Of a DNA stretch of 64,000 nucleotides, positions 12,076 to 21,066 are shown in pieces. The translations under genes were made by a program, and so were the position numbers. Position 1 is the stretch's first letter. The number at the start of each line of letters is the position of its first letter. This DNA comes from Marinicella gelatinilytica. Lineage in GTDB: Bacteria; Pseudomonadota; Gammaproteobacteria; Xanthomonadales; Marinicellaceae. Location of the stretch: contig NZ_JAPMLN010000010.1 in the NCBI RefSeq assembly GCF_026410405.1, forward strand, positions 42,935-106,934, given 5' to 3'. Below the pieces are notes generated by a model that saw nothing but the letters and a program-made list of their open reading frames with translations, made no database searches and was not told the DNA's origin.

Positions 12076-12145
12076 ATGGAACTTATAATATCGGTGGCGA
12101 AGAAAGTCCTATCAATGATGTTATTTTCAAAGATGATTTCAAGTA
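12076..12145 (+). pseudogene. Remnant 3' end of a gene encoding a second IFKDDF-tailed protein
   Basis: The plus-strand frame ending at the TAA at 12143-12145 decodes as GGEESPINDVIFKDDFK, stop. This is the same C-terminal tail as the beta-helix gene (DIIFKDDFE). There is no start codon or body upstream, because the sequence runs into the rep remnant. It is best read as the stump of a former neighbour of rep. Confidence 0.6.
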
Positions 12146-12170
12146 ACTCAAACTAAGTTAACTAGATTTA

Positions 12171-12196
12171 AAAGCTCCACAATGCTGGAGCTTTTT
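12171..12196. terminator. Bidirectional terminator at the rep 3' end
   Basis: AAAGCTCCA, a 6-base loop and TGGAGCTTT form a 9-bp stem flanked by A on the left and T on the right. It can stop both rep transcripts and the gene remnant on the plus strand. Confidence 0.75.
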
Positions 12197-14161
12197 TTAT
12201 GGGTTTTGATTTAGCTGGGCTTTTAAAGCAGCGAAATTTTGCTTGGTTTTGGCTTTATGGGCAGGGTTGTCGGGTGCCATCATAAATTCAGCAGGGATTT
12301 CATCAATAAAACGACTGGGCCCGGTGCTGGTTTGTTGTTGCGTTGGATGCTTTGATTTGCGTTTTTTGACGTAGCTTATGGTTAGTTTATTTTGTGCGCG
12401 GGTCATGCCGACATACATTAAACGCCTTTCTTCGGCCAGTGCTTCAGATTGATCTTCAGCTTCTTCGAGGCTGCTGCTGTGAGGCAGTAAACCTTCTTCA
12501 ATGCCGATTAAAAACACCTGATTAAATTCTAAGCCTTTGGCTGCATGTAAGGTCATTAACGCCACGCCTTGGGTGTCGTCATCGTTGCTATCAGTTTGTA
12601 AAGTCAAGTAGCTGACTAATTCTTCTAGGTCGGTGGGTTTATTTTTGCAGATGGCATTCACCCAGCGAACAAAATCAGTGATTAATTTACGCTTATTAAC
12701 TTTTGCGACTTGATTCGCGGTGTTATGTTCTACCCAATTTAGGTAGTCAGTTTGATTGAGTAGTTGGCTTAGGATGACATCGGCGGTTAATTTTGATTGG
12801 CAAAAGTTAGCTATCATGCGTTGAAAGTCATGTAATTTAGCGGCCATACGCGGCTCAAAATGTTCATCCAGTTTTGCTTGTGAAATAAAATGGAAAAATG
12901 ACCGGTTGCTTAGTTTGGCTGAATGGGCAATGTGTTTAACTGTTTGCATACCGATACCGCGTCTTGGTGTGTTGATGACACGGAGAAAAGCGGCATTATC
13001 AAATGGATTAGTGAGTAACCGCAAATACGCCATCAGATCTTTAATTTCGGTGTAGTCGAAAAAAGACCGTCCACCAGAGATATGATAAGGAATATTAAAA
13101 CGACGCAAGGCTTGCTCAATGGTGCGAGCCTGGCGGTTAGATCGGTATAGGATACCATAATCACCGGCCTGGTGATGGTTATGCTGTATAGAGAAGTGTA
13201 TGGCGGTGGCAATGTGTTCAGCTTCTTCTTCAATGGAATCATGACTGCTGAGGTCAATTAAGTCGCCTTCGCCTAAATCGCTCCAGATTGTTTTTTTAAA
13301 TGGGTGAGGGTTATGCTGCACCACGGCATCGGCGGCTTTTAAAATGGTGCTGGTGGAGCGGTAATTCTGTTCTAATTTAACCACCTCCAGTGTCGGAAAG
13401 TCATTCGCCAAGAGCTGTAGGTTTTCAGGTCGGGCGCCGCGCCATCCGTAGATTGACTGGTCATCGTCGCCAACACAGGTTAAGCCTTGGTTGTTAGCAG
13501 TTAATTGTTTGATGAGTTGATACTGGCAGGCATTGGTGTCTTGGTACTCATCAACCAACAAATAGCTCACTTGATTTTGCCAACGCTTTCGAACCGTTTC
13601 ATTGCCTTGCAACAGCCATAGACTCATGGCGATTAAGTCATCAAAATCCACGGCATTGATGCTCTGCATATATTCAAGGTAACGGCGGTAAATGTCTTGA
13701 TTTAATGGGTTATTCGAAGTGGCGTCTGCGGGCTTTAATCCGGCATTTTTCCAATCAGAAATTTGCCATTGAATGTCATAGACTACGTTCTTTTTTAAGC
13801 CTTTGGGGACCAGTTCCTGAATAATTTGAGTGCATTCAGAAGGGTCTAGAATACTAAATCCGGGAAGTAAGCCGGTGTGTTTTACTTCAGATTTTAACAG
13901 CCGTAAACCCAAAGCGTGAAATGTGGAGATGTTGATTAAATCTGCCTGCACATAGCGCTTTGCTAAACGTTGCTGCATTTCTTTAGCGGCTTTATTAGTA
14001 AACGTGATGGCGTATAAATGATCAGGCTGACAAAAATGGCTGTTAACAATGTGCAACATTTTTTCAACGATGACACGGGTTTTACCGCAACCGGCACCGG
14101 ATAAAACCAGTAAAGGTGTGTTTAAATGCCGAACGGCAGCGGCTTGGTGTTTATTTAGCAC
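12197..14161 (-). CDS. rep: ATP-dependent DNA helicase Rep (UvrD/Rep, SF1A)
   Basis: 654 residues. Walker A GAGCGKT at residues 22-28, Walker B VDEYQDTN, motif III GDDDQSIYGWRGA, motif IV QNYRST, motif V TLHAAKGLEF and motif VI EERRLMYVGMTRA. Length and the NKHQAAAV start fit Rep rather than the longer UvrD. Rep is a 3'-5' helicase that helps restart and clear replication forks. The start is GTG; in the minus frame the stop of the upstream gene is only 9 bases before it and no other start fits. A decayed copy of its 3' end lies just beyond its terminator. Confidence 0.9.
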   Translation of the reverse strand: MLNKHQAAAVRHLNTPLLVLSGAGCGKTRVIVEKMLHIVNSHFCQPDHLYAITFTNKAAKEMQQRLAKRYVQADLINISTFHALGLRLLKSEVKHTGLLPGFSILDPSECTQIIQELVPKGLKKNVVYDIQWQISDWKNAGLKPADATSNNPLNQDIYRRYLEYMQSINAVDFDDLIAMSLWLLQGNETVRKRWQNQVSYLLVDEYQDTNACQYQLIKQLTANNQGLTCVGDDDQSIYGWRGARPENLQLLANDFPTLEVVKLEQNYRSTSTILKAADAVVQHNPHPFKKTIWSDLGEGDLIDLSSHDSIEEEAEHIATAIHFSIQHNHHQAGDYGILYRSNRQARTIEQALRRFNIPYHISGGRSFFDYTEIKDLMAYLRLLTNPFDNAAFLRVINTPRRGIGMQTVKHIAHSAKLSNRSFFHFISQAKLDEHFEPRMAAKLHDFQRMIANFCQSKLTADVILSQLLNQTDYLNWVEHNTANQVAKVNKRKLITDFVRWVNAICKNKPTDLEELVSYLTLQTDSNDDDTQGVALMTLHAAKGLEFNQVFLIGIEEGLLPHSSSLEEAEDQSEALAEERRLMYVGMTRAQNKLTISYVKKRKSKHPTQQQTSTGPSRFIDEIPAEFMMAPDNPAHKAKTKQNFAALKAQLNQNP

Positions 14162-14170
14162 GGTAATTAA

Positions 14171-16933
14171 TTAAATGTTATTGGGGTCTTGGATGGTGTG
14201 TAAATCGCCGGGATGACCAAATAAGTAGCCTTGGAAATAATCACAGCCGAGTTTTTTTAACAGTGTAAATTGCGCTTCGGTTTCGACACCTTCAGCCACA
14301 GTTTTTAAATTCAGGTTTTTGGCCATGGACGTGATGGTGCGAATAATGACTTCGGCATTGTCATCGGTTTCAACGTCGTCGATAAAACTTTTGTCGATTT
14401 TAAGATAATCAATAGGTAACTGGCGCAGATACTGAAGCGATGAATACCCGGTACCAAAGTCATCTATGGCAATTTGCACCCCAAAATCTTTTAATCGGTT
14501 AAATTTATACTGAATTTCATTGAAATTGCCCACCACCACGCCTTCGGTTAATTCAATGGTTAAACTATTGGGTTTAATATTAAATTGGCTGATGATTTGT
14601 TCTATGTATTTAATAAAGCCCTGCTGATGAAATTGCTTTGAGCTGACATTAATGGAGATATTATGCCCTGATTCACTGGCTGTATAACAGGCATTAGAAA
14701 TAACCCAGCGACCCAGGGATTGAATTAAATCGGTGTCTTCGGCCACCGGAATAAACTCGTCAGGATAAATGGTTCGACCATCTTGAAATATACGGATGAG
14801 TGCTTCAAAGCTGACAATCTGACGGTCATGATTGACCATGGGTTGGTATTTAAGAATAAAGGTATCTTCGTTTATGGCGTGTCTGAGTACCTGTTCAACA
14901 TAAAGGATTTGGTCATTATGTTGCTTCATGCTTTGATGATACATGGTCACTTGATTGCGGCCCTGTTCTTTGGAGCGATACATGGCCACATCGGCCTGGC
15001 GTATGATGTCGTTAACGGAATTACCTTCATAAGGGTAAATAGACACACCAATACTAACGGTACAAATATGTTGGTGGTGGTCAATTTGATAGGGTTTGGC
15101 CAGTGTCTGGATAATGTCCTCGGCTAACATGACTACTTGTACCGCAGCATCATTGGCAGTTTGATATTCGCAATCAGTGACCAATACAAACTCATCTCCC
15201 CCAAAGCGGGCAATCAGTTTGAATTCATCTTGGTAAAGTTTTAAGCGGTTACTGATTTTTAATAACAGTTGGTCACCAAAATGATGACCCAATGCATCGT
15301 TGAGTACTTTAAAACGGTCCATATCCAAAAATAAAACAGCTCCGAATAATTGTGTGGCCTGACCTCTTTGGATAAGTTCATTGAGCACATGTTGTAATCG
15401 TTGGCGGTTAGGCAGATCGGTTAAATGATCGTGATAAGCTAAATGGCGAATTTGTTGGGCACTGTTTTTTTCGTCGGTAATATCCACCATCATGCCCATT
15501 ATTTCTTGGCTTTGTTCGAAATCTTCAGGTAAATATAAGGTGTCTCTGAACCAGCGATACTCGCCATTGGCATGTTTAATGCGGTAATCAATATCCAGAT
15601 TATGGCGATCAAAAATATCCTGAAACAAGGCCTTTTTGAAACGGCTCAAATCATCGGGATGAATTTTGCTCATTAAAAAATGTGGCTCAGTGAGCCATTG
15701 TGAGGTGGGGTAACCTAATAAAGACTGGGCTTCGGCACTGATAAATTTAATTTGGTCTTCCTGGATGTTCACTTTCCAAAAAATCACAGGGTGACTTTCT
15801 ATGATGCGTTTATAATCTGAATTTGTTCGGGCGAGTTTTATATTGGCTTTGTACAGATCTTTGGTTCGTTCGGCAACTATTTTTTTAGTGGTGTAATTCT
15901 TGCCGCTTAATATCAGCATAATAAAAGTGATAAAAGCAGCAAAGAAAATACCCACCAACAAAGTTAACCATAAACTATCGGGTGTATTGGTGGTGAATAA
16001 ATCGTTGTCCGGCGCCACCATTAGTAAATAATCCTGGTCAGCAATGGTGATTTGGGCTTCATGAATATAGTCTTTAAACCGGGATATGCGGACATCCTTG
16101 TTTTGATAAATTACATGTCTTTGGTTGTTGTCTATCTGATAAAGTCTGACCACATAATTCTTGATGTCATAAATTTGGTTTTTTTGGGCTAAATACTGCA
16201 AGTAATGATTAATATTGCCGGATTCCTGCTCTAGATCTGAAACCAATGTGGTTAATTGCGTTTCAATGCCTTCATTAATCCGATCGATTTGAAACTGACG
16301 AAATGAATTAAATAACAAAAAAATTAGAATAAAACAAACCAGAACAGGTACTGTTAAACTGACAATGCGGGTTCGCCAAAGAGACCTTGGTTCAGCAAAA
16401 AGAGTTAGTAATAGGGGAGTGAATATGAGTACGCTCATAATATCGCCAAGGTACCAAAGAAAACTTTTAGTCAAAAAATTGTCTTCATCGAAAAAGCCGA
16501 CTTGGTTTAATAGCATTACAAATAAGATGCTGGTAAAAGCCATGGGTAAAATGGCCGAGTAAAAGAAAAACTGGCTGACTGACTTGAAGTCAAGCAATTT
16601 AAATTGATTGCCTACAACGCGAAGCACCCAAAAGCCGGCAAGCAAGGGGCGAAAAATATTGACCAAATAAAAAAGAACATTGTATAAGGTGTCAATATTC
16701 CAGCCTAAATGCAGATGAACCTTATAAATGAATAGGCTATTCAATAGTTCACCCAACATAATGCCCGGAATAATGCGGCTACGCCAAATAATAACCGCGC
16801 CTACACCGAGACCAGCAGCCGGCCATATCGCCAAGGTGGGTCTGACAAAATAGAAATACGCTAAGTAACAGACCAACGCGTATATGGCTGCGAATATGAC
16901 GTTGGTTAAACTTAATTTAAGGCTGATTTTCAA
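14171..16933 (-). CDS. MASE1-PAS-GGDEF-EAL cyclic-di-GMP enzyme
   Basis: 920 residues. The N-terminal MASE1-type sensor has several membrane helices (about 10-210, with LAIWPAAGLGVGAVIIW). An extracytoplasmic loop (216-322), another helix (323-343) and a PAS/PAC domain (about 375-490) follow. The diguanylate cyclase domain has an intact RFGGDEF motif (577-583), and the phosphodiesterase domain has an intact EALIR (710-714), with NVSSKQ, DDFGTGYSS and KTVAEGVET. Both active sites look functional, so the net effect on c-di-GMP cannot be read from sequence. The start is TTG, the only candidate ahead of the first helix. The stop lies 9 bases before rep. Confidence 0.9.
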   Translation of the reverse strand: MKISLKLSLTNVIFAAIYALVCYLAYFYFVRPTLAIWPAAGLGVGAVIIWRSRIIPGIMLGELLNSLFIYKVHLHLGWNIDTLYNVLFYLVNIFRPLLAGFWVLRVVGNQFKLLDFKSVSQFFFYSAILPMAFTSILFVMLLNQVGFFDEDNFLTKSFLWYLGDIMSVLIFTPLLLTLFAEPRSLWRTRIVSLTVPVLVCFILIFLLFNSFRQFQIDRINEGIETQLTTLVSDLEQESGNINHYLQYLAQKNQIYDIKNYVVRLYQIDNNQRHVIYQNKDVRISRFKDYIHEAQITIADQDYLLMVAPDNDLFTTNTPDSLWLTLLVGIFFAAFITFIMLILSGKNYTTKKIVAERTKDLYKANIKLARTNSDYKRIIESHPVIFWKVNIQEDQIKFISAEAQSLLGYPTSQWLTEPHFLMSKIHPDDLSRFKKALFQDIFDRHNLDIDYRIKHANGEYRWFRDTLYLPEDFEQSQEIMGMMVDITDEKNSAQQIRHLAYHDHLTDLPNRQRLQHVLNELIQRGQATQLFGAVLFLDMDRFKVLNDALGHHFGDQLLLKISNRLKLYQDEFKLIARFGGDEFVLVTDCEYQTANDAAVQVVMLAEDIIQTLAKPYQIDHHQHICTVSIGVSIYPYEGNSVNDIIRQADVAMYRSKEQGRNQVTMYHQSMKQHNDQILYVEQVLRHAINEDTFILKYQPMVNHDRQIVSFEALIRIFQDGRTIYPDEFIPVAEDTDLIQSLGRWVISNACYTASESGHNISINVSSKQFHQQGFIKYIEQIISQFNIKPNSLTIELTEGVVVGNFNEIQYKFNRLKDFGVQIAIDDFGTGYSSLQYLRQLPIDYLKIDKSFIDDVETDDNAEVIIRTITSMAKNLNLKTVAEGVETEAQFTLLKKLGCDYFQGYLFGHPGDLHTIQDPNNI

Positions 16934-17026
16934 GGTTCGTTTAAATGGTGATTTTTAACATGATAGTAGCAAAAATCGACAGGTGGGTGAACAGTTAAAT
17001 GACTTCATCTTGTAATAAATAGTTAG

Positions 17027-17842
17027 TTAACGCTGACATTGTTGACAATAATAACTGCTGCGACTGCCAATAAGGATGTTGCGTATTGTTTGATTACATT
17101 GTCGGCATGGTTGTCCTTGGTGGCCATACACTTGTAATTCTTGTTGGAAATATCCCGGCTTACCCTCACTGTTTGTAAAATCTTGTAAGGTGGTGCCGCC
17201 TGCTTTGATGGCTTTTTGCAGTACGGCTTTAATGGCGTTAGCCAAGCTTTCATAGCGTTGTAAACTAATGCGAGAAGCGGCTCGTTTTGGGTGGATGCCG
17301 GCTTGAAATAGTGCTTCAGCGGCATAAATATTGCCCACACCAACCACCACTTGGCTGTTCATGATAAAGTTTTTGACGGCCACTGTGCGGTTCTTAGCGG
17401 TGTCTTTCAACCACTGACCGTTAAAGTCATTGCTCAAAGGTTCTGGGCCTAAGGATGCGAGTAAAGAATGTTGTTCAGGGTGTTCATTGGTTAATAGGAT
17501 GCAGCCAAAGCGCCTTGGGTCATGAAAACGTAATGTCTGTCCATCATGAAACTGTAGTTCAAAGTGGTCATGCTTTTTAACTGGTTGAGAAACAGGAACA
17601 ACCGACATGGCACCTGACATGCCCAAATGCATTAGCAGGTGACGGCCGCCACTCAGTTTGGCTAAAATGTATTTACCGCGGCGACGAAGTTCGACGATTT
17701 GCTGGCCTTCAATATCACGAATGTCTGCTGGAATCGGCCAGCGCAATTGGGCTTGACGAACGATAACGTGGTTAATGGTTTTGTTGAGGATATATCGGTT
17801 AAGACCACGACGGGTGGTTTCCACCTCGGGTAATTCGGGCAT
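17027..17842 (-). CDS. mutM: Formamidopyrimidine-DNA glycosylase MutM (Fpg)
   Basis: 271 residues. It starts MPELPEVETTRRGL; Pro2 (after Met removal) is the catalytic nucleophile and Glu3 is conserved. The C-terminus has the zinc finger CRQCNQ...CQQC. It removes 8-oxoguanine and ring-opened purines and nicks the abasic site. Two bases separate it from nudC, so the two are probably in one operon; the pair would remove oxidised bases from DNA and hydrolyse NAD(H)-type pyrophosphates. Confidence 0.96.
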   Translation of the reverse strand: MPELPEVETTRRGLNRYILNKTINHVIVRQAQLRWPIPADIRDIEGQQIVELRRRGKYILAKLSGGRHLLMHLGMSGAMSVVPVSQPVKKHDHFELQFHDGQTLRFHDPRRFGCILLTNEHPEQHSLLASLGPEPLSNDFNGQWLKDTAKNRTVAVKNFIMNSQVVVGVGNIYAAEALFQAGIHPKRAASRISLQRYESLANAIKAVLQKAIKAGGTTLQDFTNSEGKPGYFQQELQVYGHQGQPCRQCNQTIRNILIGSRSSYYCQQCQR

Positions 17843-17844
17843 GG

Positions 17845-18729
17845 TTACACAGCTTTGCCAATAAACTGGCTGATTAAACTATGGGCAACAGTAAATCGAG
17901 GCGCTAAAATAATGGAACCATCTTTTTGGCAAGCCAATAGTTCATCCCGAGAAAACCACCGAACATCTTCCATTTCATCATCTAATCGGATGTCTTCGCT
18001 GATACCTTCGGCTTTAAAGGCCAGCATTAAAGAAGCCGGAAAAGGCCAGGGTTGGGAGCCAAAATAAGACACATTTTTGATGCGAATATTTGATTCTTCA
18101 TAGACTTCACGGTAAACCGCATCCTCAATGGTTTCACCGGCTTCCACAAAGCCCGCTAAGGTGGAATACACACCCGGTTTCCAATTATGTTTGCGTCCTA
18201 ACAGGCAGCGATCATCTTTGGTGACCAATACAATAATGGCCGGTTCAATGCGCGGCCATTGGGCATGGCCGTTGGTGCATAACATTTTATGACCAACGCT
18301 TTCAATTTGGTTTAATTCACCGCAAATAGAACAATATTTTTTTTGACGTTGCCATAAATCTAAACCCCGCGAATATAAAGCAATATGGCCCAGGTCTTCA
18401 TCCAAAGCCATGGCATAATCTCGAACAGATTCAAAGTGGCCGTGACGTTGTTGTGCCAGCTCATCTGCTTCTTGTTCAGTGAGTCCGCAGCTAAACCATA
18501 ACTCGTCATGTAGAATACCTAAAAAACTTTCTCGTTCCGGTTGACCAATGGTATGGTCTGAGATGTAAAACAGGTTTTGTTCTTTCGGGTACAAATGTTT
18601 ACCTTCAAAAACCGGAACAAAATGACATGCTTTTATTTTTTTTAATTGCTCAATCCGGTTTTTTTGGTTGCGCATGTCGGCGCATCGATCTAATTCTGTC
18701 CAAGTAAAATAAATTTGCTCGTTGCTCAT
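17845..18729 (-). CDS. nudC: NAD(H) pyrophosphatase / RNA de-NADding enzyme NudC
   Basis: About 294 residues from the chosen ATG. It has a zinc ribbon (CSICGE...CTNGH), the Nudix box [20 protein letters not shown] and the NudC signature [11 protein letters not shown]. The enzyme hydrolyses NAD(H) to NMN(H) and AMP and removes NAD caps from RNA. The frame is open nine codons further, but the ATG at 18729 ([10 protein letters not shown]) overlaps the erpA stop as ATGA, the usual coupled arrangement, so that start is preferred. Confidence 0.93.
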   Translation of the reverse strand: MSNEQIYFTWTELDRCADMRNQKNRIEQLKKIKACHFVPVFEGKHLYPKEQNLFYISDHTIGQPERESFLGILHDELWFSCGLTEQEADELAQQRHGHFESVRDYAMALDEDLGHIALYSRGLDLWQRQKKYCSICGELNQIESVGHKMLCTNGHAQWPRIEPAIIVLVTKDDRCLLGRKHNWKPGVYSTLAGFVEAGETIEDAVYREVYEESNIRIKNVSYFGSQPWPFPASLMLAFKAEGISEDIRLDDEMEDVRWFSRDELLACQKDGSIILAPRFTVAHSLISQFIGKAV

Positions 18730-19055
18730 ATGGCAAAAGAACTGCCACATCCACACGTGGTTTTGGCATTGGGGTTATTGACCACAAACCGAGCGCCCTG
18801 TAAGTCCTCTAAATAATCAATGGTCGAGCCCATTAAATAAGGAAAGCTCATGGGATCCACCATTAAAGTGACCCCTTCTGATTCAATGGTCATGTCATCG
18901 CTATCGGTTTCCTCTTCAAAGGCAAACCCATACTGAAAACCCGAGCATCCGCCACCAATGATATAAACCCTGAATTTTAAATCAGGGTTCATTTCTTCAA
19001 GTACCAGCTGGTTAATTTTTTTAGCTGCCGGTTCGCTGATATTAATTTCACTCAT
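18726..19055 (-). CDS. erpA: Iron-sulfur cluster insertion protein ErpA
   Basis: 109 residues from the chosen ATG ([14 protein letters not shown]). An A-type carrier with the three conserved cysteines in [11 protein letters not shown] and [13 protein letters not shown] and VDPMSFPYL match ErpA better than IscA. It delivers Fe-S clusters to apoproteins, including isoprenoid-synthesis enzymes. The start overlaps the end of the bactofilin gene by 8 bases and the stop overlaps the nudC ATG. Confidence 0.92.
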   Translation of the reverse strand: MSEINISEPAAKKINQLVLEEMNPDLKFRVYIIGGGCSGFQYGFAFEEETDSDDMTIESEGVTLMVDPMSFPYLMGSTIDYLEDLQGARFVVNNPNAKTTCGCGSSFAI

Positions 19056-19482
19056 GTTTTTGTTGCTTGTCTTTTTTATCGTGTTTGTTAATGTGGGTGA
19101 CTTCACCGCCTTGATAAATAAGTTGGCCATTGATCTGTGAGCCGGTTTCCATCTCGATGTTGACGTAATAAATGTTTCCGCTAATACGTGCTTGACTGAG
19201 TACTTCGATTTTTCCGGTGGCGGTAATATCACCTTCTATGGTGCCGTTAATGACTAAGTTACCGGCTTTAATGGTGCCTTTAACGCGGCCATTTTCACTG
19301 ATTGTTAGGGTGTCATTGTCATTTTCTGCAATGACAGAGCCTTCCACTTGGCCATCAAGGTGCATCATACCACTAAAGGTCATGTCACCTTTCATCCGTG
19401 TACTTTGGCCAATCAGGGTATCGAGTTGTTTTTGGTTGTTTTGTGCCATGGTTGTCTCTGGTTTACGTTTTTTGTTGAACAT
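19048..19482 (-). CDS. Bactofilin (polymer-forming cytoskeletal protein)
   Basis: About 144 residues. The central bactofilin beta-helix ([20 protein letters not shown] to [13 protein letters not shown]) has regular turns every 6-7 residues. The tail is charged ([12 protein letters not shown]). Bactofilins form membrane-associated filaments and help set cell shape or position envelope enzymes. The ATG at 19482 (MFNKKRK) is chosen because a clear GGAGG sits 8 bases upstream; the longer frame runs through that site. It lies directly next to erpA, a common gammaproteobacterial arrangement. Confidence 0.9.
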   Translation of the reverse strand: MFNKKRKPETTMAQNNQKQLDTLIGQSTRMKGDMTFSGMMHLDGQVEGSVIAENDNDTLTISENGRVKGTIKAGNLVINGTIEGDITATGKIEVLSQARISGNIYYVNIEMETGSQINGQLIYQGGEVTHINKHDKKDKQQKHE

Positions 19483-19499
19483 TATCTCTACCTCCAAAA

Positions 19500-20288
19500 T
19501 TAGTTGGAGTCAGTTTGTGGTGGGGTGGTGTCAATCACCACTGGCGACTGTCCGGCGCCTTGCCAAATATCTTGCCATGCTATGCGGTCGGTGACAGTCT
19601 TCGGTTTATTATCTTGACTATGTAATTCTACTAAAAGTGCGGTTGGAATGAAACCATCGGGTAAGGTGATGGCGTAATTCTTAATTTGAAAGTACTTAAA
19701 AGAAAACTGGTTGTCTAAGTCAAATTGTTTAACGAGGTCTATTTGATTGGCTTTGTTGTCGGTTATTCCTAATAACTTAAGGCTGATGGTGCCGGTTTTA
19801 TTGAGGGCTTTTTCTAATTTTTGTGCCAATACGATTTTTAATTGAATGTGGTTAGCCACCGGTTCCGCCACCGCTTCAAAAACCCGCAAAGTCTTAATGC
19901 TATCCTTGTGGCTCAAAAGATTTTCATAAAAGCCCACGTCAGCTTTTAGCTGGACTATTTCCTGGTTGAGCTTATCTAAATCCATTTTTAGAGACTGCAG
20001 TGCTTGGTCTTTAACTTTTAATTCTGTTTGGATGCGGCTCATGGTGATGGATTGTTGTTGGTTTTCTTCGGTTAACTGTTGGTTAATTTCAGTCCATGTT
20101 TGTTTTTGGCCTTTAAATGCTTTTAAGACATCCACGTCGTAATAGCGGCCGTAAAAAAATGCGACGACGATTAAACCGGTTAAGGTTGCCAATAACCAAT
20201 GTCGCCGTATAAACGAAGGTTGTTCGTTGGCAGTTTGGATAATGTATTTGGGTGTTTTTGTGGACACTTGAGTTGTTGTTTTGATCAA
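19500..20288 (-). CDS. DUF6776-type membrane coiled-coil protein
   Basis: 262 residues with one N-terminal membrane helix (about 32-46, LLATLTGLIVVAFFYG), a coiled coil (about 65-120) and a C-terminal globular domain. Its place upstream of bactofilin and erpA matches the family found with bactofilin genes in Pseudomonas and relatives. It is probably an inner-membrane partner of the bactofilin. The start is TTG with no clear ribosome site; a GTG seven codons later is the alternative. The function is not established. Confidence 0.75.
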   Translation of the reverse strand: MIKTTTQVSTKTPKYIIQTANEQPSFIRRHWLLATLTGLIVVAFFYGRYYDVDVLKAFKGQKQTWTEINQQLTEENQQQSITMSRIQTELKVKDQALQSLKMDLDKLNQEIVQLKADVGFYENLLSHKDSIKTLRVFEAVAEPVANHIQLKIVLAQKLEKALNKTGTISLKLLGITDNKANQIDLVKQFDLDNQFSFKYFQIKNYAITLPDGFIPTALLVELHSQDNKPKTVTDRIAWQDIWQGAGQSPVVIDTTPPQTDSN

Positions 20289-20319
20289 AAAAAGGCATTA
20301 TACCACCTGCCGGTGATCA

Positions 20320-20763
20320 GTGAGTTTGAGGATGTTGATAATTAAAACCATTCATATTTTTTTTGTGGTTAGTTGGTTTGCGTGTTTGTTCTACCTGCCA
20401 CGGTTGTTTGTTAATCACGCCATGGTCGAGCAGGAGTCAGAGCGGCTGCTGTTGACCGGGCTGCAACAACGACTCATTAAAATGATGCGCTTTACCATGT
20501 GGGGGACTGTGATTTCAGCGATACTGCTGGTTTACAGCATTGCCGGTAAATCTTGGCTACTCTATATTAATCAAACTTGGTTTATCGCTAAAATGATCCT
20601 GGTGCTGGCTTTGATTGTTTACCATTATTATTGTTTTGCCATTCATAGACAATTTGTTGAGGGTGTCCAGAAACGCAGTCACGTCTGGTTTCGGTATTTT
20701 AATGAAATCCCGGCGCTTATCTTATTGATCGTTATCTATTTGGTGATTGCTAAACCCTTTTAG
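20320..20763 (+). CDS. hemJ: HemJ-like protoporphyrinogen oxidase (CopD/UPF0093 family)
   Basis: 147 residues with four membrane helices. Conserved His in IKTIHIFFVVSWFACLFYLP and the closing NEIPALILLIVIYLVIAKPF are typical of HemJ, which oxidises protoporphyrinogen IX in haem synthesis in organisms without HemG or HemY. The start is uncertain: the GTG at 20320 gives the longest product, the ATG at 20332 is also possible, and a GAGG sits directly against the latter. It is divergent from the DUF6776 gene. Confidence 0.82.
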   Translation: MSLRMLIIKTIHIFFVVSWFACLFYLPRLFVNHAMVEQESERLLLTGLQQRLIKMMRFTMWGTVISAILLVYSIAGKSWLLYINQTWFIAKMILVLALIVYHYYCFAIHRQFVEGVQKRSHVWFRYFNEIPALILLIVIYLVIAKPF

Positions 20764-21066
20764 AGGTCTTTAGTTTGAGTGGTTTTAGATCAGGTTTTTA
20801 AAACCACAACCAGTGGTCTTACCTTTCAGGCTACCTTGGGCATTCAAAAATGCCATCCCTACATTTTTAGATAAAGTCGGTTTTTTCATAAAACCTTTTA
20901 GGCAAAATTTACAAAAGCTGTTTGTTTTATTGCAACTCAATGGTTTTGATATAAAAAAAGTATTTGAAAGCTGAAAGCAGAACTGATGAAACATTCTCGC
21001 TTATAATGACTTCTTAAGCGGTGGCAGTTAAAATACCGACCTATCGCTTTTAACAATTCATCTATT
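20764..21066. other. Intergenic region upstream of glyA
   Basis: About 303 bases. An 8-bp inverted repeat (GTGGTTTT at 20779, AAAACCAC at 20800) lies just after hemJ and may be its terminator, though no T run follows. A TATAAT at 21002-21007 is a candidate -10 for glyA; I see no good -35. I recognise no riboswitch. Confidence 0.45.

Noticed and set aside
19056..19232. 59-codon extension of the erpA frame
   Set aside because: It lies inside the bactofilin gene in another frame; ErpA proteins begin at MSEI-like residues.
20785..20994. A 69-codon minus-strand frame with CKFCLKGF in the hemJ-glyA gap
   Set aside because: No ribosome site, no family match, and it lies in the probable glyA promoter. 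It could be a real small gene but is not supported.
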